Assembly (NCBI GenBank): GCA_023663915.1
Contig: JAMPGN010000244.1
Location: 1 to 5,862 of the forward strand
DNA from: Eubacterium sp.
Lineage (GTDB): Bacteria > Bacillota_A > Clostridia > Lachnospirales > Lachnospiraceae
Length of the DNA: 5,862 bases
Direction: 5' to 3'
The notes beneath the pieces were generated by a model. The model made no database searches, was not told the origin of the DNA, and was given only the letters and a program-made list of their open reading frames with translations. Numbering within the stretch: position 1 is the first letter of the stretch; each line of letters starts with the position of its first letter. This document shows positions 1 through 5,325 of this stretch, in pieces. The position numbers were made by a program, and so were the translations under genes.

Positions 1-14
1 GGCTTATTCCATTC

Positions 15-33
15 TCCCCATCTCAGATGGGGG
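15..33. other. Small GC-rich hairpin
   Basis: CCCCATC (16-22) pairs with GATGGGG (26-32) around a three-base loop, with one further T-G wobble pair outside (15/33). A run of T does not follow, so it is a poor intrinsic terminator on the plus strand. It could be the remains of a terminator for a gene left of the window. The pairing is seen directly; any function is a guess. Confidence 0.3.
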
Positions 34-104
34 ATTAAAATACGTTCTCATTAAAAATATTAACATAAAATTGAAAAAAATATACAATAACTATGAAGGT
101 GGAG

Positions 105-137
105 AAAGAACCCCAGAGAATGTCTCTGGGGTTCTTT
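105..137 (+). terminator. Strong hairpin, probable intrinsic terminator
   Basis: A perfect 15-bp stem (105-119 with 123-137) closes on a three-base ATG loop. It has a GC-rich centre (CCCC/GGGG), A-rich bases on the 5' side, and TTCTTTATT at its 3' end. This is the usual shape of a rho-independent terminator. The U-rich 3' arm is largely inside the stem, and the stem is nearly symmetrical, so it could work in both directions. No gene ends just upstream inside the window, so it would serve a gene lying to the left. Confidence 0.65.
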
Positions 138-175
138 ATTCACGGGTTTAATATCTTGATGCTTGCATCGGGGTG

Positions 176-189
176 GTTCATTAATGAAC
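176..189. repeat. 14-bp perfect palindrome
   Basis: GTTCATTAATGAAC is a perfect 14-bp palindrome. Seven bases to its left, GATGC (158-162) and GCATC (165-169) form a second short inverted repeat. A perfect AT-centred palindrome of this size could bind a dimeric repressor, and it lies just upstream of a possible promoter at 192-220. No protein in the window can be linked to it, so an operator role is inference only. Confidence 0.3.
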
Positions 190-191
190 AG

Positions 192-220
192 TTGCTCTGT
201 ATTGCTTGCTTTGATATATT
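192..220 (+). promoter_or_regulatory. Possible extended -10 promoter
   Basis: TTGCTC (192-197) and TATATT (215-220) are separated by 17 bases, and TGA immediately precedes the -10, giving an extended -10 element. The -35 matches consensus only in TTG. It would read into the remnant beginning near 227. Such matches are common by chance in AT-rich DNA. Confidence 0.25.
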
Positions 221-226
221 GGGTAA

Positions 227-475
227 ATCCTTGATAAAGTGTTATCTTACGGACGAAAAGGATTAATACCAATACTGTCCACACAAGGAATTTGCGGTGC
301 GGATGGAAAACTTACGCAGGAAGAATATGAGCGGATGGAAGGCACGTATAAGTATCTGAAATGGGAACTGCAGATGAAGGAGCTGGTAGGGCAGTTTGAT
401 ATTTATGATGTTGATTATGCAGGTAAGGAGGAAGCCAGCAGTGTACAATATCATTGCTTTGCTGGCTATACATAG
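227..475 (+). pseudogene. Hypothetical remnant, truncated at its 5' end
   Basis: An open frame runs from just after an in-frame stop (224-226) to the stop at 473-475. The only nearby start is GTG at 239, which has no ribosome binding site in front, so the 5' end looks lost. From about residue 20 the 78-aa product has protein-like composition: charged and helical, with the segment DGKLTQEEYERMEG followed by a Lys/Glu/Leu-rich amphipathic stretch. I do not recognise the family. The segment resembles the helical Gly-Lys-x-x-x-Glu-Glu-Tyr stretches seen in many phage and recombinase proteins, which is too little to name it. The last residues overlap an 8-bp inverted repeat (AGCCAGCA 433-440, TGCTGGCT 460-467). 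The most likely reading is a decayed gene fragment; a chance open frame is possible. Confidence 0.35.
433..467. repeat. 8-bp inverted repeat at end of remnant
   Basis: AGCCAGCA (433-440) and TGCTGGCT (460-467) are perfect inverted copies separated by 19 bases. There is no T-run after the right arm, so it does not look like a terminator. It sits at the end of the open remnant and about 40 bases before the hicB promoter. It may be chance or the relic of an insertion boundary. Confidence 0.25.
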
Positions 476-504
476 TCAGATTCAATGATATAATACAAAA
501 GAAG

Positions 505-533
505 TTGACACCGAATATGATACCACATATAAT
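505..533 (+). promoter_or_regulatory. Perfect-consensus sigma-A promoter for hicB
   Basis: TTGACA (505-510) and TATAAT (528-533) are both exact consensus hexamers with the optimal 17-base spacer. Transcription would start near 540, leaving an untranslated leader of about 105 bases before hicB at 646. A second -10-like element with an extended TG (TGATATAAT, 486-494) lies upstream but lacks a -35. A consensus promoter of this strength is usually held down by a repressor. HicB antitoxins of the ribbon-helix-helix type are known to repress their own promoter, so autoregulation is plausible. The heptamer GATACCA occurs at 519-525, inside the spacer, and again at 569-575. Confidence 0.8.
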
Positions 534-554
534 ATTGGTAGAAAGTATTCATGA

Positions 555-660
555 TGTCAGCCAATTACGATACCAAAGCGTGGACCAATTAAGAGAACTT
601 ATGTGGAGATGGTAAAACAGATTGTGGAAAATGGGGTGAAAAGTGATGAAGACATTGAAT
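555..660 (+). pseudogene. C-terminal tail of a lost gene overlapping hicB
   Basis: After a stop at 552-554 this frame stays open for 34 codons and ends at TGA 658-660, overlapping the hicB start by 15 bases. It has no ribosome binding site; the only internal starts are GTG 603 and ATG 609. The peptide includes PITIPKRGPIKRTY, then a helix-like MVKQIVENGVKSDEDIE. A short overlap with hicB is the spacing expected of an upstream co-translated partner. The ITIP segment loosely recalls the strand near the end of HicA toxins, whose catalytic His-containing N-terminal half is not present here. I read it as the possible tail of a deleted toxin or other partner gene; the HicA link is weak. It could also be chance. 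Confidence 0.3.
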
Positions 661-1008
661 GATTATATGGCAATGTCCTACCGTATGGAAATTGTAGAAG
701 ACAGGGATGAGGGCGGTTATGTGGTTTCTTATCCGGATCTTCCGGGCTGCATTACCTGTGGCGAAAGTGTAGAGTCAGCGGTGGCAAACGCAATGGATGC
801 AAAAAGGGCATGGATTGAAGCAGCACTTGAGAAGGGAATAAAAATTCATGAGCCAGATAGTTTAGAAGATTATTCGGGTCAGTTTAAATTAAGAATACCT
901 CGTAGCTTGCACAGATTACTGGCAGAGCATTCAAAAAGAGAAGGCATTAGTATGAATCAATATTGTGTGTATCTGCTTTCCAGAAATGATGCAGTTTATT
1001 CAAAATAA
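646..1008 (+). CDS. hicB: HicB-family type II antitoxin (orphan)
   Basis: This 120-aa protein has both domains of a HicB antitoxin. Residues about 12-70 form the HicB-like partial RNase H fold, with the hallmark EDxDEGGYVVSYPDLPGC (18-35), ITCGES and the following helix. Residues about 79-114 form a ribbon-helix-helix DNA-binding domain (FKLRIPRSLHRLL, then EGISMNQYCVYLLSR). In the family, HicB neutralises the HicA mRNA interferase and represses the operon through its C-terminal domain. I chose ATG 646 because GGGGTGA (633-639) gives a good binding site; GTG 643 in the same frame is less likely. No HicA gene lies on either side, so this copy looks orphaned, with at most a remnant overlapping its start. 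A consensus promoter sits about 110 bases upstream. The family call is firm; present function is uncertain. Confidence 0.92.
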   Translation: MKTLNDYMAMSYRMEIVEDRDEGGYVVSYPDLPGCITCGESVESAVANAMDAKRAWIEAALEKGIKIHEPDSLEDYSGQFKLRIPRSLHRLLAEHSKREGISMNQYCVYLLSRNDAVYSK

Positions 1009-1011
1009 TGT

Positions 1012-1031
1012 TATAATATTTATTGTATAAT
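1012..1031 (+). promoter_or_regulatory. Two -10-like boxes before the hydrolase gene
   Basis: Exact TATAAT hexamers occur at 1012-1017 and 1026-1031 in the 60-base gap between hicB and the next gene. Neither has a recognisable -35 at 16-18 bases. They may give weak transcription of the downstream gene independent of hicB. Otherwise that gene is read from the hicB promoter, because no terminator separates them. Confidence 0.25.
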
Positions 1032-1068
1032 TAGATGAGTATCGTTTCACAAAAGGAGACTTCGTCAA

Positions 1069-2259
1069 ATGAACAAACTCTATAAACGATTCATAATCCT
1101 ATTACTACTTGCCACCTTCACCTTGGGCGGAATATTCTCTAATCCGCTTCCAACCACTGCCGCTAATCCGGATAAAATGGAAGTCCACTTCATCGATGTC
1201 GGACAGGGTGACGCGACGCTGATTACATGCGGCGGTCATGCTATGCTGATCGATTCCGGCGACGATACGAAGGGAACGGCAATTCAGAATTATTTAAAAA
1301 AGCAGAATATCAAGCAACTGGATTATCTGCTCTTAACACACCCCGATGCAGATCATATCGGCGGCGCACCGGTCATCATTACGAAATTTGATATTGATAA
1401 GGTTTTTGTATCCAATTATGAAAAAGACACGAAGGCTTATCAGAAACTAATACAGGCATTGGATAATAAGCGTCTTAAATATTTGACGCCAAGCGTCGGT
1501 TCACAGTATTCCTTGGGAACGGCAGCGATCACCATTTTAGCGCCGAACGCTACATATGATAATCCGAATGATGCGTCCATTGCCTGTATCATACAGAATG
1601 GAAACAACAAGTTCCTTTTTACTGGAGATGCAGGAGAAGAGGCGGAAAAGGATATCGCAGGCAGTGGACATGATATTTCGGCGGATGTTTATCATGTCGG
1701 ACATCACGGGAGCAGATATTCCACGTCGAAAAAATTTTTTGATGCAGTCAATCCTGATTATGCGGTGATAAGCTGCGGCGAGGACAATTCTTACGGGCAT
1801 CCCCATGCGGAGACGCTGAATACACTCAGAATGAATGGCGTGAAGGTATACAGAACCGATGAAGAAGGCACGGTCATTGCAACAGCCGACGGCAAGAAGA
1901 TTACTTTTAACGTGCCAGCGTCGGAGACATGGAAGGCAGGAGAACCGACGCAGAACTCCTCATCCGTGTCAGCACAGGAATCCTCGAAGGAGACAAATAT
2001 TTCTTCATCAGCAGTGCAGGAAACGCCGAAGGAAACAAATAATTTCGCATCTGCCATACAGGAAGTGCCGAAGCAAGAGGCAAGTGCTTCCATCCCGACC
2101 GGAATTACTTACGTCCTCAATAATAATACGCGCAAGTTCCACATGCCAAGCTGCAGCAGCGTGGATACGATCAAACCGAAGAACCGGGAGGACACCACAA
2201 TGTCCAGGGAAGAAGTAATCGGCGCAGGGTATGTCCCGTGCAAACGGTGTAATCCGTAA
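1069..2259 (+). CDS. Secreted ComEC/Rec2-type metallo-beta-lactamase-fold hydrolase
   Basis: The 396-aa product starts with a signal peptide: K/R-rich residues 3-7, a hydrophobic core 8-23, and likely cleavage near TTAA/NP (31-33). Residues about 36-283 are a metallo-beta-lactamase fold of the ComEC/Rec2 type: FIDVGQGDAT (41-50), the metal motif THPDADHIGG (90-99), FTGDAGEEAE (184-193), VGHHGS (210-215) and GHPHAE (243-248). His91, Asp93, Asp95, His96, Asp187 and His212 are probable ligands. A Ser/Glu-rich linker (about 285-342) holds three 14-residue repeats. Residues 348-396 match the small Cys/His domain often found after secreted nucleases (KFHMPSC, then GYVPCKRCNP), with His358, Cys362, Cys391 and Cys394 as likely zinc ligands. 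AAGGAG (1053-1058) lies 10 bases before ATG. The channel part of ComEC is absent, so this is a stand-alone extracellular enzyme. A nuclease or phosphodiesterase activity is plausible but not shown. Confidence 0.9.
   Translation: MNKLYKRFIILLLLATFTLGGIFSNPLPTTAANPDKMEVHFIDVGQGDATLITCGGHAMLIDSGDDTKGTAIQNYLKKQNIKQLDYLLLTHPDADHIGGAPVIITKFDIDKVFVSNYEKDTKAYQKLIQALDNKRLKYLTPSVGSQYSLGTAAITILAPNATYDNPNDASIACIIQNGNNKFLFTGDAGEEAEKDIAGSGHDISADVYHVGHHGSRYSTSKKFFDAVNPDYAVISCGEDNSYGHPHAETLNTLRMNGVKVYRTDEEGTVIATADGKKITFNVPASETWKAGEPTQNSSSVSAQESSKETNISSSAVQETPKETNNFASAIQEVPKQEASASIPTGITYVLNNNTRKFHMPSCSSVDTIKPKNREDTTMSREEVIGAGYVPCKRCNP
1957..2082 (+). repeat. Three in-frame 42-bp repeats in the hydrolase linker
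   Basis: Three diverged 42-bp units (1957-1998, 1999-2040, 2041-2082) encode 14-residue repeats sharing the core QE-x-x-K-(E/Q)-x, for example QESSKETN, QETPKETN and QEVPKQEA. They lengthen the Ser/Thr/Glu linker between the catalytic and zinc-binding domains. Divergence at the DNA level suggests an old expansion. Such linkers usually act as flexible spacers in secreted proteins. Confidence 0.7.
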
Positions 2260-2338
2260 TTCCGAGTTCGCGACGAGTTTTCCGAGATGCAGGGCATCTC
2301 TTAGGAATTACTCATAATCTCGTAAACGAGCGCAGCTC
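2260..2338 (+). repeat. Intergenic repeat, copy 1 (full length)
   Basis: This 79-base element begins inside the stop codon region of the hydrolase gene. It shares its first 14 bases (2260-2273) exactly with copy 2 at 2370-2383, and its last 23 bases (2316-2338) exactly with 2388-2410. Its whole length aligns with a diverged copy at about 4593-4672. The middle holds a perfect 7-bp hairpin, GAGATGC/GCATCTC (2284-2290 and 2294-2300), with loop AGG. TAATTCC (2257-2263) can also pair with GGAATTA (2304-2310), enclosing that hairpin. The 3' part contains CTCGT/ACGAG and GAGC/GCTC stems. No coding frame is evident. It looks like a short non-autonomous intergenic repeat. Confidence 0.7.
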
Positions 2339-2369
2339 AACTTTAATGTTAGAAGAAATTGCTTTAGAT

Positions 2370-2416
2370 TTCCGAGTTCGCGAAGCGAATCTCGTAAACG
2401 AGCGCAGCTCGTTTTT
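2370..2416 (+). repeat. Intergenic repeat, copy 2 (internal deletion)
   Basis: This copy keeps the first 14 and last 23 bases of copy 1 exactly, but replaces the 42-base middle with AGCG. It lies 31 bases after copy 1 in the same orientation. The deletion brings CGAGTTCGC and GCGAATCTCG together as an imperfect hairpin (one bulged T). The 3' end continues into a T-run and makes a terminator. Because the ends are identical and the middle is lost, it is probably a recent local duplication of copy 1 or a short version of the element. Confidence 0.65.
2396..2416 (+). terminator. Intrinsic terminator at end of repeat copy 2
   Basis: AAACGAGC (2396-2403) pairs with GCTCGTTT (2407-2414) over a GCA loop, and T continues to 2416, with five T in a row at 2412-2416. 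This is a good rho-independent terminator. It should end transcripts of the hydrolase gene and insulate the chemotaxis gene that starts 43 bases later. An upstream CTCGT/ACGAG pairing (2391-2395 with 2398-2402) would compete with this stem. Confidence 0.7.
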
Positions 2417-2458
2417 GTATAGAGGAAAAATACATTGATGTCAGGAGGAACAAATATC

Positions 2459-3922
2459 ATGAAAGAAAAGCATCTGGAAAGAACAGGACAATTATTATTC
2501 ATTACGCATACGGTCACGTCGCTGTTTGTCGTAATCGGGCTGGTATCTCAGTTAAAAATGGCGGATATGCCTGCAATGCTTAGTATCGTTCCGCTTATTA
2601 TGAATATTGTCCTTTACGTGGTCTGCGCGGGCGTATATCTGAAATTGCGGAAAACGGAAAAATATGCGGCATTTGTCGGAGTTGGTTTCTCACTTTTGTA
2701 CATCGTTATGTTATGGATGTCAGGCTCGAATACGACCTATCCGTATATGATACCGATCCTTATGGTACTGGTTCTCTATATGGATCGCAAGCTGATTCTG
2801 GTGGTCAGTGGATTGTTTGGTGTTGCCAATATCGTTCGTGTTGTCATGAATTTTGCCAAAGCAGAGAGTGTGGATCTGGTGATCGAAGCGAGCATGATCG
2901 AACTGATCATCACGATACTGACAATGCTTGCGGCGATTAAAGGTATTGGGATCATGCGGAAATTCTTTGATGAATCCATGCAGGAATTGACAATGGTGAT
3001 GGACGCTAATATAGAAACTTCAGATAAGATTAAGATGGTAGCCGGCAATGTGGAGAGCAAGACGCGCACGGCAGTTGAAGATGTCGGTGAAACGCTGAAA
3101 ATAACGGAGAGCGTCAACGCGGCGATGAATGATATCGCGAACGGAATGGACACCGTGGTGAGCGCGATCGGGCAGCAGACAGATCAGACGAAAATGATTC
3201 AGGGATCAATCGACGAAGTCTATGAGCAGACAGAGCAGATTGTCGGGTTTATGGACGAGATCGAGGAGGCTCTCGGAGCGAGCATGTCTGCCATGAGTGA
3301 ATTGACTAATACGGTCGATTCGGCGATCGGCGAAGTGCAGGACATGAACAGTGCGGCGGAGACTCTGAAAACCAGATCGGCAGAGGTGCGAGGCATTGTG
3401 GATGTTATCGTCAATATTTCCAGCCAGACCAATCTCTTAGCGCTCAACGCGTCGATCGAGGCGGCGAGAGCTGGGGAAGCTGGTAGAGGATTTGCGGTTG
3501 TCGCTGACGAGATCCGGAACCTTTCGGAGCAGACGAAGAAAGAGACAGACAATATCGCGGTGATCTTGAATGAGCTGACGAAGGATGCGAATCAGGTTTC
3601 CGCCAAAGTACAGCAGAATGTTGATTTGTCCAATGAAGAGAATCGGTTGGTCAAAAGCGTGGAGGAGCAGTTCGGAATTATTCGGGATAAGGCTGACATT
3701 CTCTCTGACAGTATTCACAGCGTGGAAGTGAGGATGTTGGAGATGTTGGATGCAAACACGCTGATTGTGGACAGCATCAATGTCCTTTCGTCGGGTAGCG
3801 AGGAGATCAGTGCAAGCATTAGCGAAGCATGCGAAATGAGCAACCAGAGCGTCGGGATCGTACATAATGTGGCGGATTCCATCCGAGAGATTTCGGAGAA
3901 TGTGAGTACGTTGTCAGAATAA
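2459..3922 (+). CDS. Methyl-accepting chemotaxis protein, six-helix membrane sensor
   Basis: The 487-aa protein has six hydrophobic segments in its N-terminal third (about 12-32, 40-61, 69-88, 95-108, 111-131, 141-161) joined by very short loops. There is no large extracellular sensor domain and no clear HAMP domain. Residues about 167-487 form a long coiled coil with the chemoreceptor signalling tip near 321-356, including [20 protein letters not shown] and [15 protein letters not shown]. This tip binds CheA and CheW in the family. AGGAGG (2443-2448) lies 10 bases before ATG 2459, so I prefer that start over the in-frame TTG/ATG at 2435/2438. There is no C-terminal receptor pentapeptide for methylation enzymes. 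With this membrane part it may sense a membrane-related or intracellular cue, as an inference. The YkgJ-family gene follows 23 bases downstream, probably in one operon. The promoter is unclear: a terminator stands directly upstream and only a weak TATAGA (2418-2423) follows it. Confidence 0.93.
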   Translation: MKEKHLERTGQLLFITHTVTSLFVVIGLVSQLKMADMPAMLSIVPLIMNIVLYVVCAGVYLKLRKTEKYAAFVGVGFSLLYIVMLWMSGSNTTYPYMIPILMVLVLYMDRKLILVVSGLFGVANIVRVVMNFAKAESVDLVIEASMIELIITILTMLAAIKGIGIMRKFFDESMQELTMVMDANIETSDKIKMVAGNVESKTRTAVEDVGETLKITESVNAAMNDIANGMDTVVSAIGQQTDQTKMIQGSIDEVYEQTEQIVGFMDEIEEALGASMSAMSELTNTVDSAIGEVQDMNSAAETLKTRSAEVRGIVDVIVNISSQTNLLALNASIEAARAGEAGRGFAVVADEIRNLSEQTKKETDNIAVILNELTKDANQVSAKVQQNVDLSNEENRLVKSVEEQFGIIRDKADILSDSIHSVEVRMLEMLDANTLIVDSINVLSSGSEEISASISEACEMSNQSVGIVHNVADSIREISENVSTLSE

Positions 3923-3945
3923 ATTTTTGTTCATGTGGGATACGG

Positions 3946-4572
3946 ATGGAAAATATAGTTTTATACAATAGTAACGATATGGCAAGGCTAGGATGTAACG
4001 AATGCGCCGGATGCAGCGAGTGTTGCCGTGGCATGGGGCAGTCGATCCTGCTTGACCCCTATGATATTTACCAGATGCAGAAAACGACGGGGTTTTCTTT
4101 TGCACAGCTTATGCAGGAGAAGATCGAGCTGCATGTGGAAGAGGGATTGATCCTGCCGTCTCTTAAGATGCAGGAGAGTTCCGATACATGCGGATTCTTA
4201 GATCAAAATGGTCGGTGTAGTATCCACGACCACAGACCGGGGCTGTGCAGATTATTTCCGTTAGGCAGGAATTATGATGAAAAGGGACTTCGCTATTTTT
4301 TGCTGGAAGACGCCTGCCCGATACAGAACCGGACGAAAGTTAAGATTAAGAAGTGGCTGGAAGTAAACACGCTTTCCAAGTACGAGAAATTTCTGGTTGC
4401 TTGGCATGACTTGCGAAGAGACATACGGGCACGGATCACAGAGCAAAAGTCGGATGCATACATGCAGAGCATCAATGTAAAAATGCTAGAAATTTTTTAC
4501 AAGAGACCGTATGATCTGGAAGAGGATTTCTACGTGCAGTTTGTAGGGCGCATGGAAGAGTATGAAGCATAG
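3946..4572 (+). CDS. YkgJ-family cysteine-cluster protein (CxxCxxCC domain)
   Basis: The 208-aa protein carries the eight-cysteine pattern of the family. It starts with CNECAGCSECC (Cys17, 20, 23, 26, 27), followed by CGFLDQNGRCSIHDHRPGLC (Cys82, 91, 101) with RLFPL after it, and Cys124 in DACP. The family is predicted to bind zinc or an iron-sulfur cluster. It includes the flagellin lysine methylase FliB, which makes the position behind a chemotaxis receptor gene notable, although most members have no proven role. The C-terminal half (about 130-208) is charged and helical and is not recognised. ATG 3946 lies 23 bases after the receptor stop codon; only a weak GGGA (3937-3940) precedes it, so translation may be coupled. 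No terminator separates the two genes, while a repeat with a terminator follows. It is probably cytoplasmic, as there is no signal peptide or membrane segment. Confidence 0.88.
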   Translation: MENIVLYNSNDMARLGCNECAGCSECCRGMGQSILLDPYDIYQMQKTTGFSFAQLMQEKIELHVEEGLILPSLKMQESSDTCGFLDQNGRCSIHDHRPGLCRLFPLGRNYDEKGLRYFLLEDACPIQNRTKVKIKKWLEVNTLSKYEKFLVAWHDLRRDIRARITEQKSDAYMQSINVKMLEIFYKRPYDLEEDFYVQFVGRMEEYEA

Positions 4573-4592
4573 ACAGATGTGGCTGCTCCGTT

Positions 4593-4680
4593 TTTTGAGT
4601 TCGTGACAAGTTTTCCAAGATGCAGGGCAAACTCTTAAGGATGACTCATAATTTCGCAAATGAGCTTTGCATGTTTTTTG
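4593..4680 (+). repeat. Intergenic repeat, copy 3 (decayed)
   Basis: It aligns over its whole length with copy 1 at 2260-2338. Shared blocks include GAGTTCG (4597-4603), AGATGCAGGGCA (4618-4629) and ACTCATAAT (4644-4652), in the same order and spacing apart from small indels. As with copy 1, it lies just after a stop codon (21 bases) in the same orientation relative to the gene. Several differences from copy 1 fall at CG dinucleotides, which have become TG or CA. The central hairpin of copy 1 is broken here, whereas a 3' stem ahead of a T-run persists. Confidence 0.6.
4656..4679 (+). terminator. Terminator-like hairpin at end of repeat copy 3
   Basis: GCAAA (4656-4660) pairs with TTTGC (4666-4670) over a five-base loop, followed after ATG by six T (4674-4679). 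The stem is short but the T-run is good, and the place, about 85 bases after the YkgJ-family gene, fits the end of the receptor operon. A longer alternative pairs CTCAT (4645-4649) with ATGAG (4660-4664). Confidence 0.5.
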
Positions 4681-4725
4681 TGATAAGTTTTGGGAATACT
4701 ATTCATGACATGAGGATAGAGTTTT

Positions 4726-4770
4726 TTGATTTTTGCTTGATTTTGCATTATAACGATAAAGTGATAAAAT
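4726..4770 (+). promoter_or_regulatory. Candidate promoters for the lipoprotein gene
   Basis: Two overlapping sigma-A-like promoters are visible. TTGATT (4726-4731), 17 bases, TATAAC (4749-4754) is the first. TTTGCA (4742-4747), 17 bases, TAAAAT (4765-4770) with an extended TG (4762-4763) is the second. Both lie after the terminator of the preceding operon and 65-80 bases before the ATG at 4834, so at least one probably drives the lipoprotein gene. Confidence 0.45.
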
Positions 4771-4833
4771 GGTTATGATTTAATGCTTGCGTTGATTGAC
4801 ACAAAATAAGAAGAGGCAGAGAGGTATATTGAT

Positions 4834-5325
4834 ATGAGATTATTCAGAAAAATTATGTTGTGCAGTATCTTTTGTATTGTTACACTCGTTTTTTGTGCTG
4901 CCTGCGGTAAACAGGAAGAGGACAGTAACCAACTGGAAGGAAACTTAAGTGATATCATGGCAGGGCTGTATGAGAATGCGGATTTGTCGGAAGATTTCAG
5001 AGCCGGAATGGATAGTTTCGAGACGTATGAACTGACAGAGGAACTCGACGTGTCGATTTTGGGAACTGACGAGATCGAATATATGGAAGGCGTCGCATCG
5101 ATCCCTATGATATCCCCTAATGCGTACCAGTGTGTATTGCTTCGAGTAGATGAGGGACAAGTAGATACGGTGAAACAGCAGTTGAAGGATCATGCAGACC
5201 TAAATAAGTGGGTATGCGTCAGCGCGGAGACTTTGCTGATCGAGAGCCGGGAGAATGTAATCTTATTCGTGATGGGCGATAACGATACGGTGTACGCTTT
5301 GAGTGATGCGTTCCAGAAGTACTAA
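4834..5325 (+). CDS. Putative lipoprotein resembling DUF4358 proteins
   Basis: This 163-aa protein begins with a lipoprotein signal: Arg2, Arg5 and Lys6, a hydrophobic core 7-23, and CAAC (21-24), with Cys24 as the likely lipidated residue. Cys at -3 is unusual, as Leu is typical. The mature part is acidic. After a short linker, residues about 38-163 show the layout I associate with DUF4358-type lipoproteins of Clostridia: a segment ending YELTEE (65-70), LGTDEIEY (76-83), SIPMISPNAYQCVLLRVDEG (89-108), then NKWVCVSAETL (124-134) and a hydrophobic NVILFVMGD strand. The domain's function is unknown. AGAGG (4820-4824) precedes ATG by nine bases. It sits behind its own candidate promoters and 103 bases before hsdR, with no terminator between them. 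It is probably anchored on the outside of the cell membrane. Confidence 0.8.
   Translation: MRLFRKIMLCSIFCIVTLVFCAACGKQEEDSNQLEGNLSDIMAGLYENADLSEDFRAGMDSFETYELTEELDVSILGTDEIEYMEGVASIPMISPNAYQCVLLRVDEGQVDTVKQQLKDHADLNKWVCVSAETLLIESRENVILFVMGDNDTVYALSDAFQKY

Noticed and set aside
60..284. 74-codon minus-strand open frame
   Set aside because: It runs through the 105-137 hairpin and the palindromes, has no ribosome binding site, and its product shows no domain signs.
239..475. Calling the 78-aa frame a named recombinase or EF-hand-like protein
   Set aside because: The resemblance rests on one short stretch (DGKLTQEEYERM) and lacks the surrounding motifs of either family.
1859..2218. 119-codon open frame within the hydrolase gene, rich in Arg and Gln
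   Set aside because: It is a second frame of a well-supported gene, has skewed composition, no family features and no binding site.
2260..2416. CRISPR-like direct repeats
   Set aside because: There are only two local copies of unequal length, with one 31-base gap and no regular repeat-spacer pattern; the third copy lies 2.2 kb away.
2435..2458. Earlier in-frame start (TTG 2435 or ATG 2438) for the chemoreceptor
   Set aside because: It would translate through the strong AGGAGG at 2443-2448, which is ideally placed for ATG 2459.
3437..3865. 142-codon minus-strand open frame opposite the chemoreceptor gene
   Set aside because: It mirrors the conserved signalling domain coding on the plus strand; its length follows from that composition.
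4796..4801. Exact TTGACA close to the lipoprotein gene
   Set aside because: The sequence 17 bases downstream is GAGAGG, part of the binding site, so there is no -10 element.
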